DNA of 64,000 nucleotides, from assembly GCA_047967505.1 (NCBI GenBank), contig CM106538.1. One strand, written 5' to 3'. Of this stretch, positions 11,955 through 23,423 are shown in pieces. Source of the stretch: Dipteris shenzhenensis (Eukaryota; Polypodiophyta; Polypodiopsida; Gleicheniales). Both the position numbers and the translations under genes were made by a program. The notes beneath the pieces were generated by a model. That model saw only the letters and a list, made by a program, of their open reading frames with translations. It was not told where the DNA came from and made no database searches. Each line of letters starts with the position of its first letter. The first letter of the stretch is position 1.

Positions 11955-12255
11955 ACTACTTCTATGACTAATCCTCGCTGCCTTCCATGCTCCCTTCTGT
12001 GCTCCCTTCTATGCTCCCTTCTGTGCCTCCTTCCTCGTCTTCATCGTCATCCTGTGCATGGGCCTGTAAACAAGGGACAACATATATCAATGTATGAAAA
12101 ATCAAATCTTTACTTTTAATTTTGGCATTATTTAATTACTTTCAAATACCTGGGGGGCCGCTCCAATAGCTCGGGTATACTGCTCCTCAGTAATCAACCC
12201 ATCATCATAGAAGTGCCTCCATGTATCTCCTCTGCGATGGTGGTGGTGGTAGGCT
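11955..12255 (-). pseudogene. TNPA-like gene, 3' exons (G0)
   Basis: On the minus strand the segment below 12255 encodes HHHHRRGDTWRHFYDDGLITE, followed by QYTRAIGAAPQ and then a GT splice donor, as in G1. An intron of about 85 bp leads to an acidic last exon rich in Glu-Gly-Ser. The upstream exon is missing. In an intact element this protein would be the DNA-binding partner of the transposase; that role is inferred from En/Spm. Confidence 0.7.
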
Positions 12256-14000
12256 ATCTCCAATTTGGCCAATTGAACAATTCTAATTGGCCAAATCGTA
12301 TTTTTGTACAAATCCCCCATTCTAGGCATTTTTGCCCTTTTCCTAGCCAACTAGAATTGTCCAGTTGGCCAAATCACATTTTTATGCAAATCCCCCATTT
12401 CAAGCATTTATTCCCTTTTTCGGGCCTCCGAGTGTTGGTTTTCGATGTCTCCAGGGTCGATTTGAGGGTTTTGGCCCACTCCGGATGCATTGGCGATGTC
12501 AGAATCATCAAGTACTGCACAAAAAATCATCTTTTAAAGATCACATATGTCAGATATAATAAAAGAAAAAGATTTTGAATATGAAGTATTTTATATGTTT
12601 ACATGGTTTTTGGTATTTTCCAATGTTACGTTGGCCCTCATCTGATTGGTCGAGAGCCTATTTTTCTAAACCCTAAAAGGCCCCAAAATGAGCTCCCTTT
12701 TTTTTTAATGTATCTATGACAAGAAAGTAGATGCTGCTACTCAATTTGCCATTTGGGCAAAAAATGCAAAAGACAAGGAGCTCAAATTGAAAAAGGCCAA
12801 GCCCCAACCAGACTCTACGAGAAAAAGGAGCTTGAAGGGAGGAACCAACCCCCTTCAAGAAAGGAGCAAGAAGGGCCATGCTTGCAACCCAAAAATCAAG
12901 AAAAGAGGAAGCGACATGAAGGGAGGGGCCAGGCCCTTGAAGGAAGGAACCAGCCCCATTCTAGAAAGGAGCAAGGAGGGCCGAGCTTGCAATTAGGGAG
13001 CTCAAAAAGGCGACCTACTCAAAGCAATGTGGAACCAGCCCCCTAAAGAAAGGAGTCCTTAACATGTAATCTGAAGGAAAGGAGTCTTTAAGATGCAATC
13101 TATGTAATCTATGTGTAATCTATTGAATTGTTAATCTTCTCCAGAGTTTACTTGGGCAATGTTTTCTCAGCTATGTGACTAGATAGTGTCCTTCGACATG
13201 CTAAGGACCATAATGTGAGATGAAAGTTTTCGATTAGACAACTAATGTGAGACTGAAAGATTTCGATTGGTCAACTAATGTAAGAAAAAATCCTTCAATT
13301 AGACAACTCATGTGAGATGAATTAGACAACTAATGTGAGACTGGAGAATGAGAAGGTTGGGCTCAATGAAATCTCTCCCTATTTAAGTGCAATGCAGACA
13401 CAACTAAGAGCCCATTATGAAATCTAGCCCGAAAACTCTATACACCAATCCACCTATTGTGAATCTATGGCATACCCAAAAGACTTTGGAGTGCTTTTGT
13501 TCTATCACAGAATGATGTTGGATGACCTTCTCACAGAAACAGACCCAGAGAAGAAGGATGAAAATAGCTACAAGGAAGACATGCTTCGATGGTGGGTGTA
13601 TTACTTGGAGTCGGAAAGAATAGATAATATCAATTTCCTTGGCTATTGTTTTTTCTGCTCCTTTAAGGTACTTGTCAAGCTCATGATGTAGGTTTATTTT
13701 GGAAGGACATGATCAGGTGCAAAGTTTTCTAGAGCACAAATACTAGGATGAAGAGAATCCTAGCAAAAGGAGTTACTATGGGCGTACAAGTTGGCAAAGA
13801 CAATTATGGCTAGACCTACTTCATGATCTACTGCACATCCTACCACTTCTCATGTTGTTGGACCTTCCACCTCTTGCTTAGGATGATTGGCTATAGGTTC
13901 TCATCCTGGACCTTCTTCTAAACTACAACCACGATTGTTAGCATGTCCTGTTCCAGTCATCTCCCATGGGGTACTAGTCAGAGTTGTTGAGGTAGTTCCT
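12256..14000. other. Unassigned interval with small direct repeats
   Basis: Two direct copies of an 85-bp stretch occur at about 12260-12430 (TTGGCCAA, CAAATCCCCCATT). A roughly 105-bp duplication occurs at 12834-12890 and 12939-12993 (GGAACCA, AGAAAGGAGCAA), and a degenerate 'ATTAGACAACTAATGTGAGA' series at 13200-13350. A frame at 13467-13691 begins MAYPKDFGVLLFYH and has a somewhat natural composition, but I do not recognise it. No gene is supported. Confidence 0.45.
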
Positions 14001-14730
14001 GTTAGATATCAATGCTCCACTCTCATGTAACTACTCAGGAACCAGCTAACTCTACTTGTAAGCCCCCCCATATGAGGAGAAGGCATTTGAGTAGCTCGAT
14101 TATCCGGTAGGTCCTGGTTTGGACACCAGATGGGGGCCATGTGTGGCCTGATGGCTGGACGGCTTCAGATAGAGTTGGTACACTGCCAACTAGGCTACAT
14201 GCAAGTGCGGGAAGGCATCCCATGACTAACCGCATTGAGGGCATATGGAGCATTTCCTGGGGTAGCCCACTCTCAGGTTGTGGGGCCTGTTTGGAGCCGC
14301 AGATGATCTCGGATGGCTCTGGGCCAAACAAAAACTATAGGTGAGTTGCTCTATTTTGTGCCACGATTCTATCCAGTGGTCGGTGGCCTATTTCGAGACC
14401 GATCCCCAGTCGGCCGTTTTGGGTAGATTGGGTCGGTCACCCAATTAGGTCTAACCAACTATGACTGGTGGCTATATAAGAGCAAGCCCGTGAAGCCCAT
14501 CATCATCACTAGCTATAGCAACCCTGATTCCTTAGCATCCAACCTCCATCCTCTACTATTTCCAGCATGCCATCGAAGCTCCTCACATAGGAGTCCACGC
14601 TTGGGAGGCAGCGCCATCTATTGTATCAGTTTTACAGTAATCAAAATTTTGATTCTCCATACTATCTACTTTTCTCTCTTGCATACAAGATCTTGTTATC
14701 TATTGAGCACAGACGTATTGTTTTCTTACA
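14001..14730 (+). repeat. 5' LTR of copia family B, copy B2 (730 bp)
   Basis: The LTR starts TGTTAGATATCAATGC and ends TTTTCTTACA. It matches B1 over its full length with scattered substitutions. A variant primer-binding site (TGGTATCACAGC, one mismatch) follows at 14731-14742. Confidence 0.92.
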
Positions 14731-14742
14731 TGGTATCACAGC
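14731..14742 (+). other. Primer-binding site of B2 (one mismatch)
   Basis: TGGTATCACAGC differs from the initiator tRNA-Met site by one base (G to C). It directly follows the LTR. Confidence 0.85.
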
Positions 14743-14800
14743 TTGGGCTCTAGCAAGAAGATTTGGTAGTGTGTTTCTGTTTGCAACCAGATTGTGAGAG

Positions 14801-15945
14801 ATGGCCCAACCCACAAGACTGTGAATCCCATCATTCGGCGAAAGCGGAAAGTTGGACAGCACTAAGTATCCACTCTGGAAGTTCAAGATGAAGACCATCC
14901 TAAGCGCATACGAGCTTTAGGATACTGCCACTGGGATGGACCTGAAGCCGGTTGCAAGACTGAATCCAGCCAATGCAGCATAATAGATAGTACCAATTGC
15001 GGATGAGATTCTCGCATGGACAAGAAGAAATGTAGATGCACTGTGTTCTATTGTCTGCAATGTAAGTGATTCTGTCATGGCATTGATTCAACATGTCACC
15101 ACAGCGGAGGAAGCATGGACGGTCTTGAAAAATCAATACAAGACTAGAATCAGATGCGGATTCAGAATCTGGAGACTCAACTCACAAACGAGAAACTGTC
15201 TGAGTCTGAAACGGCAGAGAAGTTCATCACCAGGGTGAAGAATCTGCGCGATCAAATGACTGCGATTGGCATCACCATCACCAGAGGGAATCTAGCACGA
15301 AGGTGCATACGGATTCTCCCACCAAAGTACGACGGTCTTGTTATGGCGCTGAATACACAAAACAGAAATCCGCCCCTCAACTTTGAGGATTTCAGCGCAA
15401 TGCTTCTGGAGGAGGAGATGCATCAAAAGACGAGGACCGGAGAAGATTCGGCTTTCTCGGCTGGATCAAAGAAAGGGAAGGGTAAGGACTTTGGTAACCC
15501 ATCTTCTTCTAATGATAAAAAGAGAAAGAAGAAGATCAAGTGCTTCTATTGCAACAAGGCAGGGCACAAGCAGAATGAGTGCCGGAAGAAGATTACAGAT
15601 GAGAAGAATGGAGTAAAGAAAGAGTCCAGCAACAGTGCGCAGGCGATACAATAGAGTTGCTCGTAGCAATTGAGGAGATTTGCACAGAGGCAGTTCATGT
15701 ACCTATGGATGAACCTTGGATTATTGACAATGGTGCATCACGCCACATGACCAGTCGGAAGGATTAGTATACCTCTCTACATACGGTAGGGAATGACATC
15801 CTGGTAGTGGTCGGCAATGATGCAAAATGTCCAGCAAAAGGAAAAGGTACGATTGCTCTCAAGTTAGATGGAGTTGCAAAACAGTTGTCCGGTGTTCTTT
15901 ATGTGCCAGATATCAAGAGGAACTTGTTGTCCATTTCTATGATCA
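14801..15945 (+). pseudogene. B2 gag and protease fragment
   Basis: The frame starts MAQPTRL at 14801 and carries several stops (near 14821, 14918 and 14980). It shifts near 15150 into the open stretch 15154-15654. That stretch has the gag middle (LTNEKLSESETAEKFITRVK), a basic tract and a CCHC zinc knuckle (CFYCNKAGHKQNEC, near 15540). The protease follows in another frame near 15715 (WIIDNGASRHMT), where DNGA replaces the usual D-S/T-G. Homology stops near 15945 after KRNLLSIS, so integrase, RT and the 3' LTR are gone. The particle-forming half is the best preserved part. Confidence 0.85.
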
Positions 15946-16157
15946 TGGATTTTTGTCCCCGGTTGAGCCTTTTTCCTACCTTTAAAACAATTGATTTTGA
16001 AGAACCATTGCCTCCAATAAAAATAGAATACAGGAGCAGAATGTTTAACAAATAGTGAAGCAGCTAATACCTTACTGATGGCAAAAAAAGAGACCATGAA
16101 AGACAAGGATGTGGAAATTCATGATATTGAAGATGACAATATAGAGGTTAATCTCAC
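15946..16157 (+). other. Left half of an unidentified frame split by element C
   Basis: From an ATG at 16078 a frame starts MAKKETMKDKDVEIHDIEDD and runs into the C insertion at 16157. After C and its target duplication the same frame continues at 22007 to a stop near 22101. The encoded product would be only about 58 residues, acidic and then mixed. I do not recognise it. It may be an exon of a larger gene or chance. Confidence 0.4.
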
Positions 16158-16308
16158 TGTGGGAGAGGAGAGCACACACAACGGGATAAGGAGACACCAA
16201 AAGTGGTGGAGCAAAAGCTACTCCAGCTTATTCCTCTATCATATATATATATATGAGTATACATGGGCATTGTACAAGTGGGTGGGCACACTGCCCTTTA
16301 CCCCAACA
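16158..16308 (-). repeat. C 3' LTR (151 bp)
   Basis: The termini on the minus strand are TGTTGGGG and CTCCCACA. It contains (AT)7, against (AT)8 in the other LTR, and no other difference. Confidence 0.95.
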
Positions 16309-16399
16309 ACCTCCCACTTAAAGGCAGTGTGCCTTTAAGGGAATATAGTACACATATAATACAATCAGCCATAGGCTGAAAAACAAGATGACCAGACCA

Positions 16400-19300
16400 T
16401 CATCCTATGCCCATCGGCGGCACTTTACAATGTGCAAAGTGCATAGAGGATAAGCTGCTAGCAAACATCAGGTTTGCAGGATAGAAAATGACAAGCTGTA
16501 GATGCCTGTCAACAAAGATCTCATGCCAGATCTCACTGGGAGAGTGAACTCTCACCACCACGTGCTCCTGTGCTAAGTCCATAGCACCTGAACTATCACT
16601 GTGTAAAGAAAATGTCTCCGTACCACCTGTGACCATAAGCACATGCCCTACAATAGACCTCTGCTGGTCTACCCAACCTGCATCACCAGCATGCTGCTCC
16701 TGGAAGCATAAGGACCTGATGTCCACAACCGCTTCCCTACTGCCAAAATCTACAATAATCATGCTACCAACTCCCATTGCAACGGAAGCAAGAACTGGAA
16801 GTGTAGCCCCAATGGCAAACATGTGAGAACCAAGTCTCAACACAGTCATGGATGCATGAAGTACTATGGCTGCCATATCAACCATAACTTGCTGCTCAAC
16901 TGATCTGTGATCGTCAAACCTACTGTGTTTCAAGTATGGAGCCAATACAGGCAATGGAGTACTCAGTAACTTCCCCCTCTCCATACTGAAACAACCAAGT
17001 ATCTGAGAAACATCATCAAGACCATGCAGCTCCCACTGCAAAGCATCCCTGTCCATAAGGAACCATATGGCAAGTAACCTCAGAAGGATAGCGACCTCCT
17101 GAATACTGAGACCATAACCTGTCTCACTGCGCATCACATCCTGAGCTCTCATAACGGTATCAAACCTATGAAGCCAAGCTCGAGGGGATTGCTTCTGGCC
17201 ATGGAGGCACTTACGAAGTAAACATATCAATGATTCCTGCCCATGCGCAATATGACCCAAGTCAATAACTGCAGAAACCACATCTGTCCTGGCATAACCA
17301 GCCAATGGATCATACCGGGCATCATTAGCCAAGGTATCCTCCTCCCCATGCATAGCCTCATCCTCATCTGCAAGAGGCACTCCGCATCCTGGGAGTAAAC
17401 TGTAACTGTCCATAGAAGATGCATCAACAATCTCCATAGGAGTATAAACCTGTGGAATACTAGAGACATCTGACCGTCTCTGACCAAAATCAGGAAGTAA
17501 TCGTGGCTGTCCCAACTTTATAACCTGCTCACCGTGGGAAAAACCTCCCACTCCAAGGGATATGGGCTGCCCCTGCAAAGAATTCGGAGGTATCAGTGCA
17601 CTTACACCCTCCTGGAACACCACTCTCCTGCTATCCACAGTCTTGGGCTGTCTAAACATAGCATCCTCTCTGAAATAGACATTATGGCTGCGTATCAACT
17701 CTCTAGTTGAAGAATCCCATAACCTGTAGTCCTCACTGGACTCACTGTATCCAAGGAAGATACATCTCCTCGATCGGGAACCATGAGCATAAGCCTCGCA
17801 ACCAAACACACGTAAATGCTCATAACATGGTGCCCTGCCTGTCAAGAAGTCAAATGGCACTCTACCATTCAGAGATCTCCTGGGTGACCTGTTAAGCAAG
17901 TATGCAGCTGTCTTACATGCCTCAGCCCAATAGCATTCGGTAAGACCTGCATATCGTAGCATGCTACCAATCCTGTCTAATAGAATCCGATTTATGCCTT
18001 CTGCCAAGGCATCATGAGCAGAAAGATGAGGACTGGTCAACACCCTCCTGATACCAAGTGTATCACATAGATGCTGAAATCTAGAAGAGGTAAACTCTGC
18101 ATCACCATCAGTCATCAAGCTCAATAGCTTCTTTCCTGACTGATTTTCAGCATTACCCAAGAAGCGCTGAAATGTATCATATACATCATGCTTCTGCCGA
18201 ATCGGATATACCCATATGTACTTTGTAGCAGCATCAATAAATGTCACAAAGTAAGAGGCGCCACCCAGTGAAACGGTAGGCATAGGCCCACAAACTGCAC
18301 TATGAACCAACTGCAATGGCTCAAGATACCTCTCACTAACTGTCTTCCTCACAAAGGAGGATCCTGACTGCTGACCATCATCACAATCATGACATAAAAT
18401 TTGAGAGACATCCATAAGAGGAATGTATCTCAATGTTGTAAGGGCTTCCATACCTGCAGTAGACATATGTCCAAGTCTGGCATACCATAAACTAGCTGAT
18501 GGCTGCTTACTAATCATAAGCATCTTATCCTGGACACCTGATACATGCAATGCATAAGAGAATCCAACCCGTGATCCCCTAGCCATAACCAGATTGCCTC
18601 TAGCAATCTTCCATGCATGATCACCCAAAGAGACATGATAACCTGCCTCAACCAACTGTCTAGTACTGATCTTGCTCGTAGCAAGTCCTGGTATATGTCT
18701 AACCCTCTGTAGAACAAGAATAGAGCCACTAGGCATAACAAGGTGGATATCCCCATAACCATAGACATCCATAGAATGATCAATGCCCGTCAAACCACTC
18801 TCCACAATGCATTCCTGATATGCACTGAACCATGACCTATGAGGGGTCATATGACATGAAGCACATGGATCTAACATCCAATCACCGAGAATGGGTACAT
18901 TAGTGGCCAAGAAGGAGGTGTCAGACATAGACAAAAGAATGCCTTCATCACTGCTACTATCAGTGGAAACCCTGGCATCCACGCCTTGAAGCTCAACATG
19001 CTTCTTCTCCTTCTTCATGTCATTCTTAACCTTGCTCTTCTTCTTGTATTTTCTCAGCCATTTCCAGCAATACTTTTTCATGTGGCCATACTTTCCACAA
19101 TAGAAACATCCAACACAAGTCTGAGAGCTAGACTTGCTCCTGGAATTCCCCCTTGAACATGACCTGTTTCTACCAATTGATCTACCTTTGGAGTGCATAT
19201 CAAGGCTGTATTTCAGCCCATCAGGACATTTCAGCCCATCATGCTGTAACATAACACTATCATGGTCATACATCTGGCATATACGAGTATAAAACTCATA

Positions 19301-19567
19301 TGCATGGTAGTCTACACCCTGTACACCATCCTGTACCTGCAAGTAGACTGACTTCGAGAGTGATGACTGAATGATAGAGCATGCTTGCTCATCCATGTCA
19401 TCCCAATCACTCTGTTTAATGCTATTAGGCTTGACACCTTTGCATTGAATGGGCTTATGCTACCTCCTCTGCACTAACACATCATAAATCTGCTCTTTCC
19501 AATACTGGAAGTTTGAACCATCCAACCTCTCAATATCAAAGAGGGCACTACCAGCTGTAGATGCCAT
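16400..19567 (-). CDS. C gag-pol-like polyprotein with lost catalytic residues
   Basis: From the ATG at 19567 (MASTAGSALFDIERLDGSN) one frame runs to 16400, broken only by TAG at 19460-19462. From the Met at 19396 it is open for 998 codons. Using that numbering, a CCHC knuckle lies near residue 97 (CFYCGKYGHMKKYC). The protease motif near 176 reads DPCAS instead of DSGAS. The pre-integrase reads LWYARLGHMS, having lost the His of LWHCRLGHMS. The integrase reads HSAVCGP near 363 (first catalytic Asp lost), TDGDAEF near 427 (second Asp kept) and LAEGINR (Glu kept). The RT is shortened to a remnant (SPRAWLHRFD) with no YVDD. RNase H lacks its SRRSTSGY and TTEAEYVA blocks. Gag is also shorter than in A. 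A long frame without catalysis suggests in-frame deletions under some constraint, or very recent origin. Enzymes would have to be supplied in trans. Confidence 0.85.
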
Positions 19568-21833
19568 ATCTGTGGCACAATAGCTCACAACCAAAGAGCA
19601 GTATAGTGCAATAGGCAACCCAAATGACCAAAAAATATAGTGTTATCCAGACCAATCAGGTTTCCAAATAAACTGGCTGATCCAATGCTCAAAAGCACTC
19701 AGCCATAAAGAGGCATAAACAAGAAAATATGCAGCCCAGTAACCTGCCAATGCCTAGCAATCCAAGTAAGAAATGCACTGAACCAAATGAGCAATGCCTG
19801 CTCAACCAATGGCAATAGGAGCCCAGCTCAACTATCCATAAACATCAGTGCGGCATCCACCAATGCAAATCCATAATGCATCGAAATGGCATTTACTGCA
19901 TCACCAATGCATCACCTCAAGCGTGCAATTGTTTGGCAACAAAATCAAGCATTCACCACTTGCCAAATGTGCCAAAGTGACTTGCCAAAATGCCAATAAT
20001 GCCCTTGGACTGAAGTGAGATTCCAATCACTTTCTGTAATTTACTATGAGTTCCCAATTCACTGTTGTGCAAGAGAAATTCCTACAACAATACCTCACAG
20101 CCACTTTGGGCAAAATAACATGCTGTCCCTGTTTTTGAACAGCGATATCTTTTCACTGAAAGATCGGATGCCAAAGCTGTTAACAGCAAAGTTGTAGCTG
20201 GTAGAAAGATCTACAAATTGTCAGTTGACCTCAAGAGCCAAATCCTTCTGAATTCTCAGATATTCTCACCTGAAAAACAGCTTCCTGCACATTGGTTACA
20301 AATAGACAGCAGACTGCAACTTTTTGTGGTTTTGCAGAGGCTGTAACTCATGCAGCTTATACCGAATCAACTTGCGTCCAAAAGCAAAGTTGTAGTATTT
20401 TCTGTGAACTACAACTTTCCAGTTCAGCACAAAGTGCAATTCCGCACCAGGAAAGAGATATTCAGTCCTAAAAATGACTGTTTTGTCATAAAAACAGCAA
20501 CAGCAGCTTCCTTGAATGTTTGCTGCCCTTTACAGCACTCATCTGCTCCGGCAAAAAACAGCCCCAAAAATGGTCAAAATACATCTAGCAGATCACCCAG
20601 TATGTCAACTGCAACACCAACAAAATGGCAAGTACAATGCCCAACCAAATCAGCCCCAAGAATGCTCATAGATCAGCAATTAAATAGCCCAAAAGCACTG
20701 GCAAAACAGCCCCGAAATGTGCTCCAAATGATGCTAATCTGACAGGATCTCAATACATCACCGTACCACTGTATGTATCCAACATAGGCAAATAACCATG
20801 CATCCAACAAACTGTCAATGCATCTCAACCAGGCATGTACCACTGTCAAAGCATGTGTCACTGCCATTGCCAAAGTGATGTATCTGCAAAAAAGATATGC
20901 AACCCACTGACTAAATGTAACGGAATGTTCACAAGGACTAAGATGCACCAGAGTATGTCCGTACAAGGACCCAAATGCACGGGAAAACACGAGCTAACAA
21001 AGCTCAACTGCAACCAAAAGAAGCTGCATAGTGCACAAGCACATATCCCACACAATGTCCACAAGGCGTACTTCTGCAAAATGTCCCACAAAGAGACCAA
21101 AATCAGCCGATGCTCAGCTCCAAGACCTCAAATGCAACACCGGCTATCCCCCAAGCATTCAACTGCATCAAACATGCAATCCAGAGGCTCCCCAACAACT
21201 CCCAGATGAGCTAGAGACAATGGCAAAGAACTATGCCAAGACTGGAACATCTCCAAAGACTGAGGCAGCTCCAGCTTCATCAATGTGAAGCCTCCACAGG
21301 AATACATGCTCCCTCAAGCCTCACAGCCCACTGTCAACGTTCTCTAATGGGAAGCCATCTCCAACTGCGAATGGCTGTCAACAACGACCACTCTACTCTC
21401 ATGTAGAGCCAGCTACAACGCCACAACCATAGAGTTTTCTGTAGCGACGGGACTATAGCGACATACTCCCAGCAGCGACCACAAGAGGCCTTCATGATTT
21501 GCACCTTCAATTGACATCTTCACGGCTGGAATGACCTCAATGCACGATGCATCCAAAGCCACCATTGGTTAGCCAGCAACTAGCAAACAATATTCGAACA
21601 GCCTTGAACTTCTAGCCCACCAAAGCAATGCGCATTTGCAGTTGTCCTCTCCACAATGCCCAACGCAATTGCATATCCCAGGTGCCAGCTGATTAAGCAC
21701 CAAGTCGAGCTACCTCCATCTTCATGCAACAAGCAACGCATACAATGCCACACCCATCTCCAAGCTCCCGGTAGATCTCTCGAAGCAGTTCCCGTTCTCC
21801 TCTCACCGAGCTCCTCGTAGATCGAACGCCATG
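19568..21833 (-). other. Long untranslated leader of element C
   Basis: About 2.3 kb lies between the PBS and the first gag ATG, unusually long compared with about 1.4 kb in A2. No substantial frame on the element's strand is convincing. It may hold packaging and dimerisation signals; that is inference. Confidence 0.55.
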
Positions 21834-21846
21834 GGCTCTGATACCA
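21834..21846 (-). other. Primer-binding site of C (initiator tRNA-Met)
   Basis: On the minus strand TGGTATCAGAGCC follows the 5' LTR after a 2-nt spacer, the same spacing as in A2. Confidence 0.93.
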
Positions 21847-21848
21847 GT

Positions 21849-22001
21849 TGTGGGAGAGGAGAGCACACACAACGGGATAAGGAGACACCAAAAGTGGTGG
21901 AGCAAAAGCTACTCCAGCTTATTCCTCTATCATATATATATATATATGAGTATACATGGGCATTGTACAAGTGGGTGGGCACACTGCCCTTTACCCCAAC
22001 A
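21849..22001 (-). repeat. C 5' LTR (153 bp)
   Basis: It is identical to 16158-16308 apart from one extra AT dinucleotide. The CTCAC target copy follows at 22002-22006. Confidence 0.95.
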
Positions 22002-22006
22002 CTCAC

Positions 22007-22239
22007 AGGAGTGGATAACGCCCTTGACATCTTAATTCAAAAAATTTCATTTCTTACAAATGATAACCCGACTACATGGATGACAGGCATCCTAGTGACA
22101 TAGGTCCAATGACACCAGCTTTCAAACTGGTGGACTATGCAGACTCCGATCTGAAAGGTGATGAGATTGAATAAGAAAATGAAATTACCTAGGATGATGA
22201 TCCGAAGGTAGCACAGACTACAAAAACAAAAACTAGTCT
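22007..22239 (+). other. Right half of the unidentified frame and unassigned flank
   Basis: The frame interrupted by C resumes here (GVDNALDILIQKISFL) and ends at a TAG near 22099-22101. A related-looking acidic stretch follows but is broken by stops. No family is recognised. Confidence 0.35.
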
Positions 22240-22278
22240 TTCAGAGTGATTGTTTTGGCCACAATAAGTGCATGGATT

Positions 22279-22567
22279 TGTTGGGATATCTCAAGGTGTA
22301 TGCCTCAGGCACACCTTATGTTTCTATGTGTGAGTGCTAGAGGCACAGTTAGGTGCCCACAAGCACAGTTAGGTGGTGGAAAAGCCACATAGGATGATTG
22401 AGTGAATCTAGGAGCAGATTGAGGAGATGATTGTGGAGCTTTGAGGTCATCAGTGATGTCAGTGACCATGTATGAGGTGCCTACTTAAGGACCTCTTTCT
22501 TCTTCATTCTATAAGCAAGTATTCTGAATTTGTGTCAACTCTACTCTTTCCTTTTAGTGTTCCAACA
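22279..22567 (+). repeat. D 5' LTR (289 bp)
   Basis: It starts TGTTGGGATATCTC and ends GTGTTCCAACA. It carries an internal duplication of CACAGTTAGGTG near its middle. Confidence 0.96.
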
Positions 22568-22580
22568 TGGTATCAGAGCC
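22568..22580 (+). other. Primer-binding site of D (initiator tRNA-Met)
   Basis: TGGTATCAGAGCC follows the LTR end without spacer. Confidence 0.95.
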
Positions 22581-23423
22581 ATTTCATCCCCCTTGAGCCC
22601 ATTTTTGCCACATCATCATCTTCCTCTTCTTCTTCTTCTTCACCATCTCTCCCTCTTCTCCAAAAAATTTTGCTTGAGCTTGTTCTCCTTCAATTCTCAA
22701 CCATTTCCCACACCCTTTCTGCTGTAGATCCCTCTTGTTAGGGCGAACTTCGGGCTGTAAGCAATTGGAGAAAAACCCGCGCTGCTGGTCGCCATTGCAG
22801 AAAAGTCATCGATTTTCTCTTCTGCGTTTTCTCTGCACCTGCTCTGTCTTTTCTTAATTCCTTCCAGGGCAAGCTTCTACATACCTAGAGCTACCTTGTG
22901 CTGAAATCTGAGCAGCAATGGCTGCATATTGAAGGAGAAAACAGAGAAAAACCAGTCGACTTTGTTCAAAAAGGTGAAGGCGACCTGACGCGTTTTTTCG
23001 CCTCTTCTTCCCAGAGGATCTACTGTGGTATATCAGCTTTCTTTTGCCTCAGAAAGCCCCCTTTCTTTTGCTTTGAAGAGTGTGCTATGAGCCCTCCAAG
23101 TTCAGCTCTCTAGTTTTGACAGTTTTTACATGCTTTTGAAAAGATGCTACATAAAATGCTACTCTAGCATTTCTGGTCTTTTGAAGTTTTTAATAACTTC
23201 ACTACAAGTGTTGCTTCAGTTTTGTTTTGACTTGCTAGACCTGGTTGTGATTGGAAAGTGGTTATTTCATCCACTTCTATGAAGCATATAAAAAGTAGCA
23301 TCATTGTTTGAAAACTAGTCACTACTATTTGCTACAACAAGTGGCTATACTTTGGAAGTATTGCAGTTCTTTTTGCCTTGTAAGAGAGATAGACACTGCC
23401 CAATATCTGGGTTAGACCCTCTC

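Larger units (their letters stand above)
11359..12255 (-). mobile_element. CACTA-type element end fragment G0 (inverted)
   Basis: The fragment begins with the terminus CACAACAAGACAAAGCA and, inverted, matches the right end of G1 (about 27250-28167). It contains the subterminal TAGACGCG-like motifs (11385-11610), the last two exons of the TNPA-like gene on the minus strand, and their 3' flank. It breaks off inside the second exon near 12255. It is therefore a deletion derivative. Confidence 0.85.
16158..22001 (-). mobile_element. Ty1/copia element C, young, catalytically degraded
   Basis: This is a complete element on the minus strand, flanked by the perfect 5-bp duplication CTCAC (16153-16157 and 22002-22006). 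Its two LTRs (16158-16308 and 21849-22001) are identical except for one AT unit in a microsatellite, so insertion is recent. PBS, a long leader of about 2.3 kb, one long reading frame and a polypurine tract (AAGTGGGAGGT, next to 16309) are all present. The PPT, the PBS spacing and the start of the LTR resemble those of family A. Coding capacity is reduced (see the polyprotein), so this is probably a non-autonomous copy. Confidence 0.95.

Noticed and set aside
12753-13046. Repeated RKEQEGP-like frame
   Set aside because: It reflects a 105-bp DNA duplication in which two frames are open at once; no family similarity is recognised.
9246-14730. B1 and B2 LTRs as the two ends of one element
   Set aside because: Each LTR is followed by its own PBS and gag start, so both are 5' LTRs; the interval also contains an unrelated CACTA fragment.
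16629-16826. Plus-strand frames within element C
   Set aside because: They overlap the long minus-strand polyprotein and have no independent support.
22530-22741. Ser-rich frame in the D leader
   Set aside because: A TCT microsatellite directly after the PBS explains it; gag starts later at 23424.
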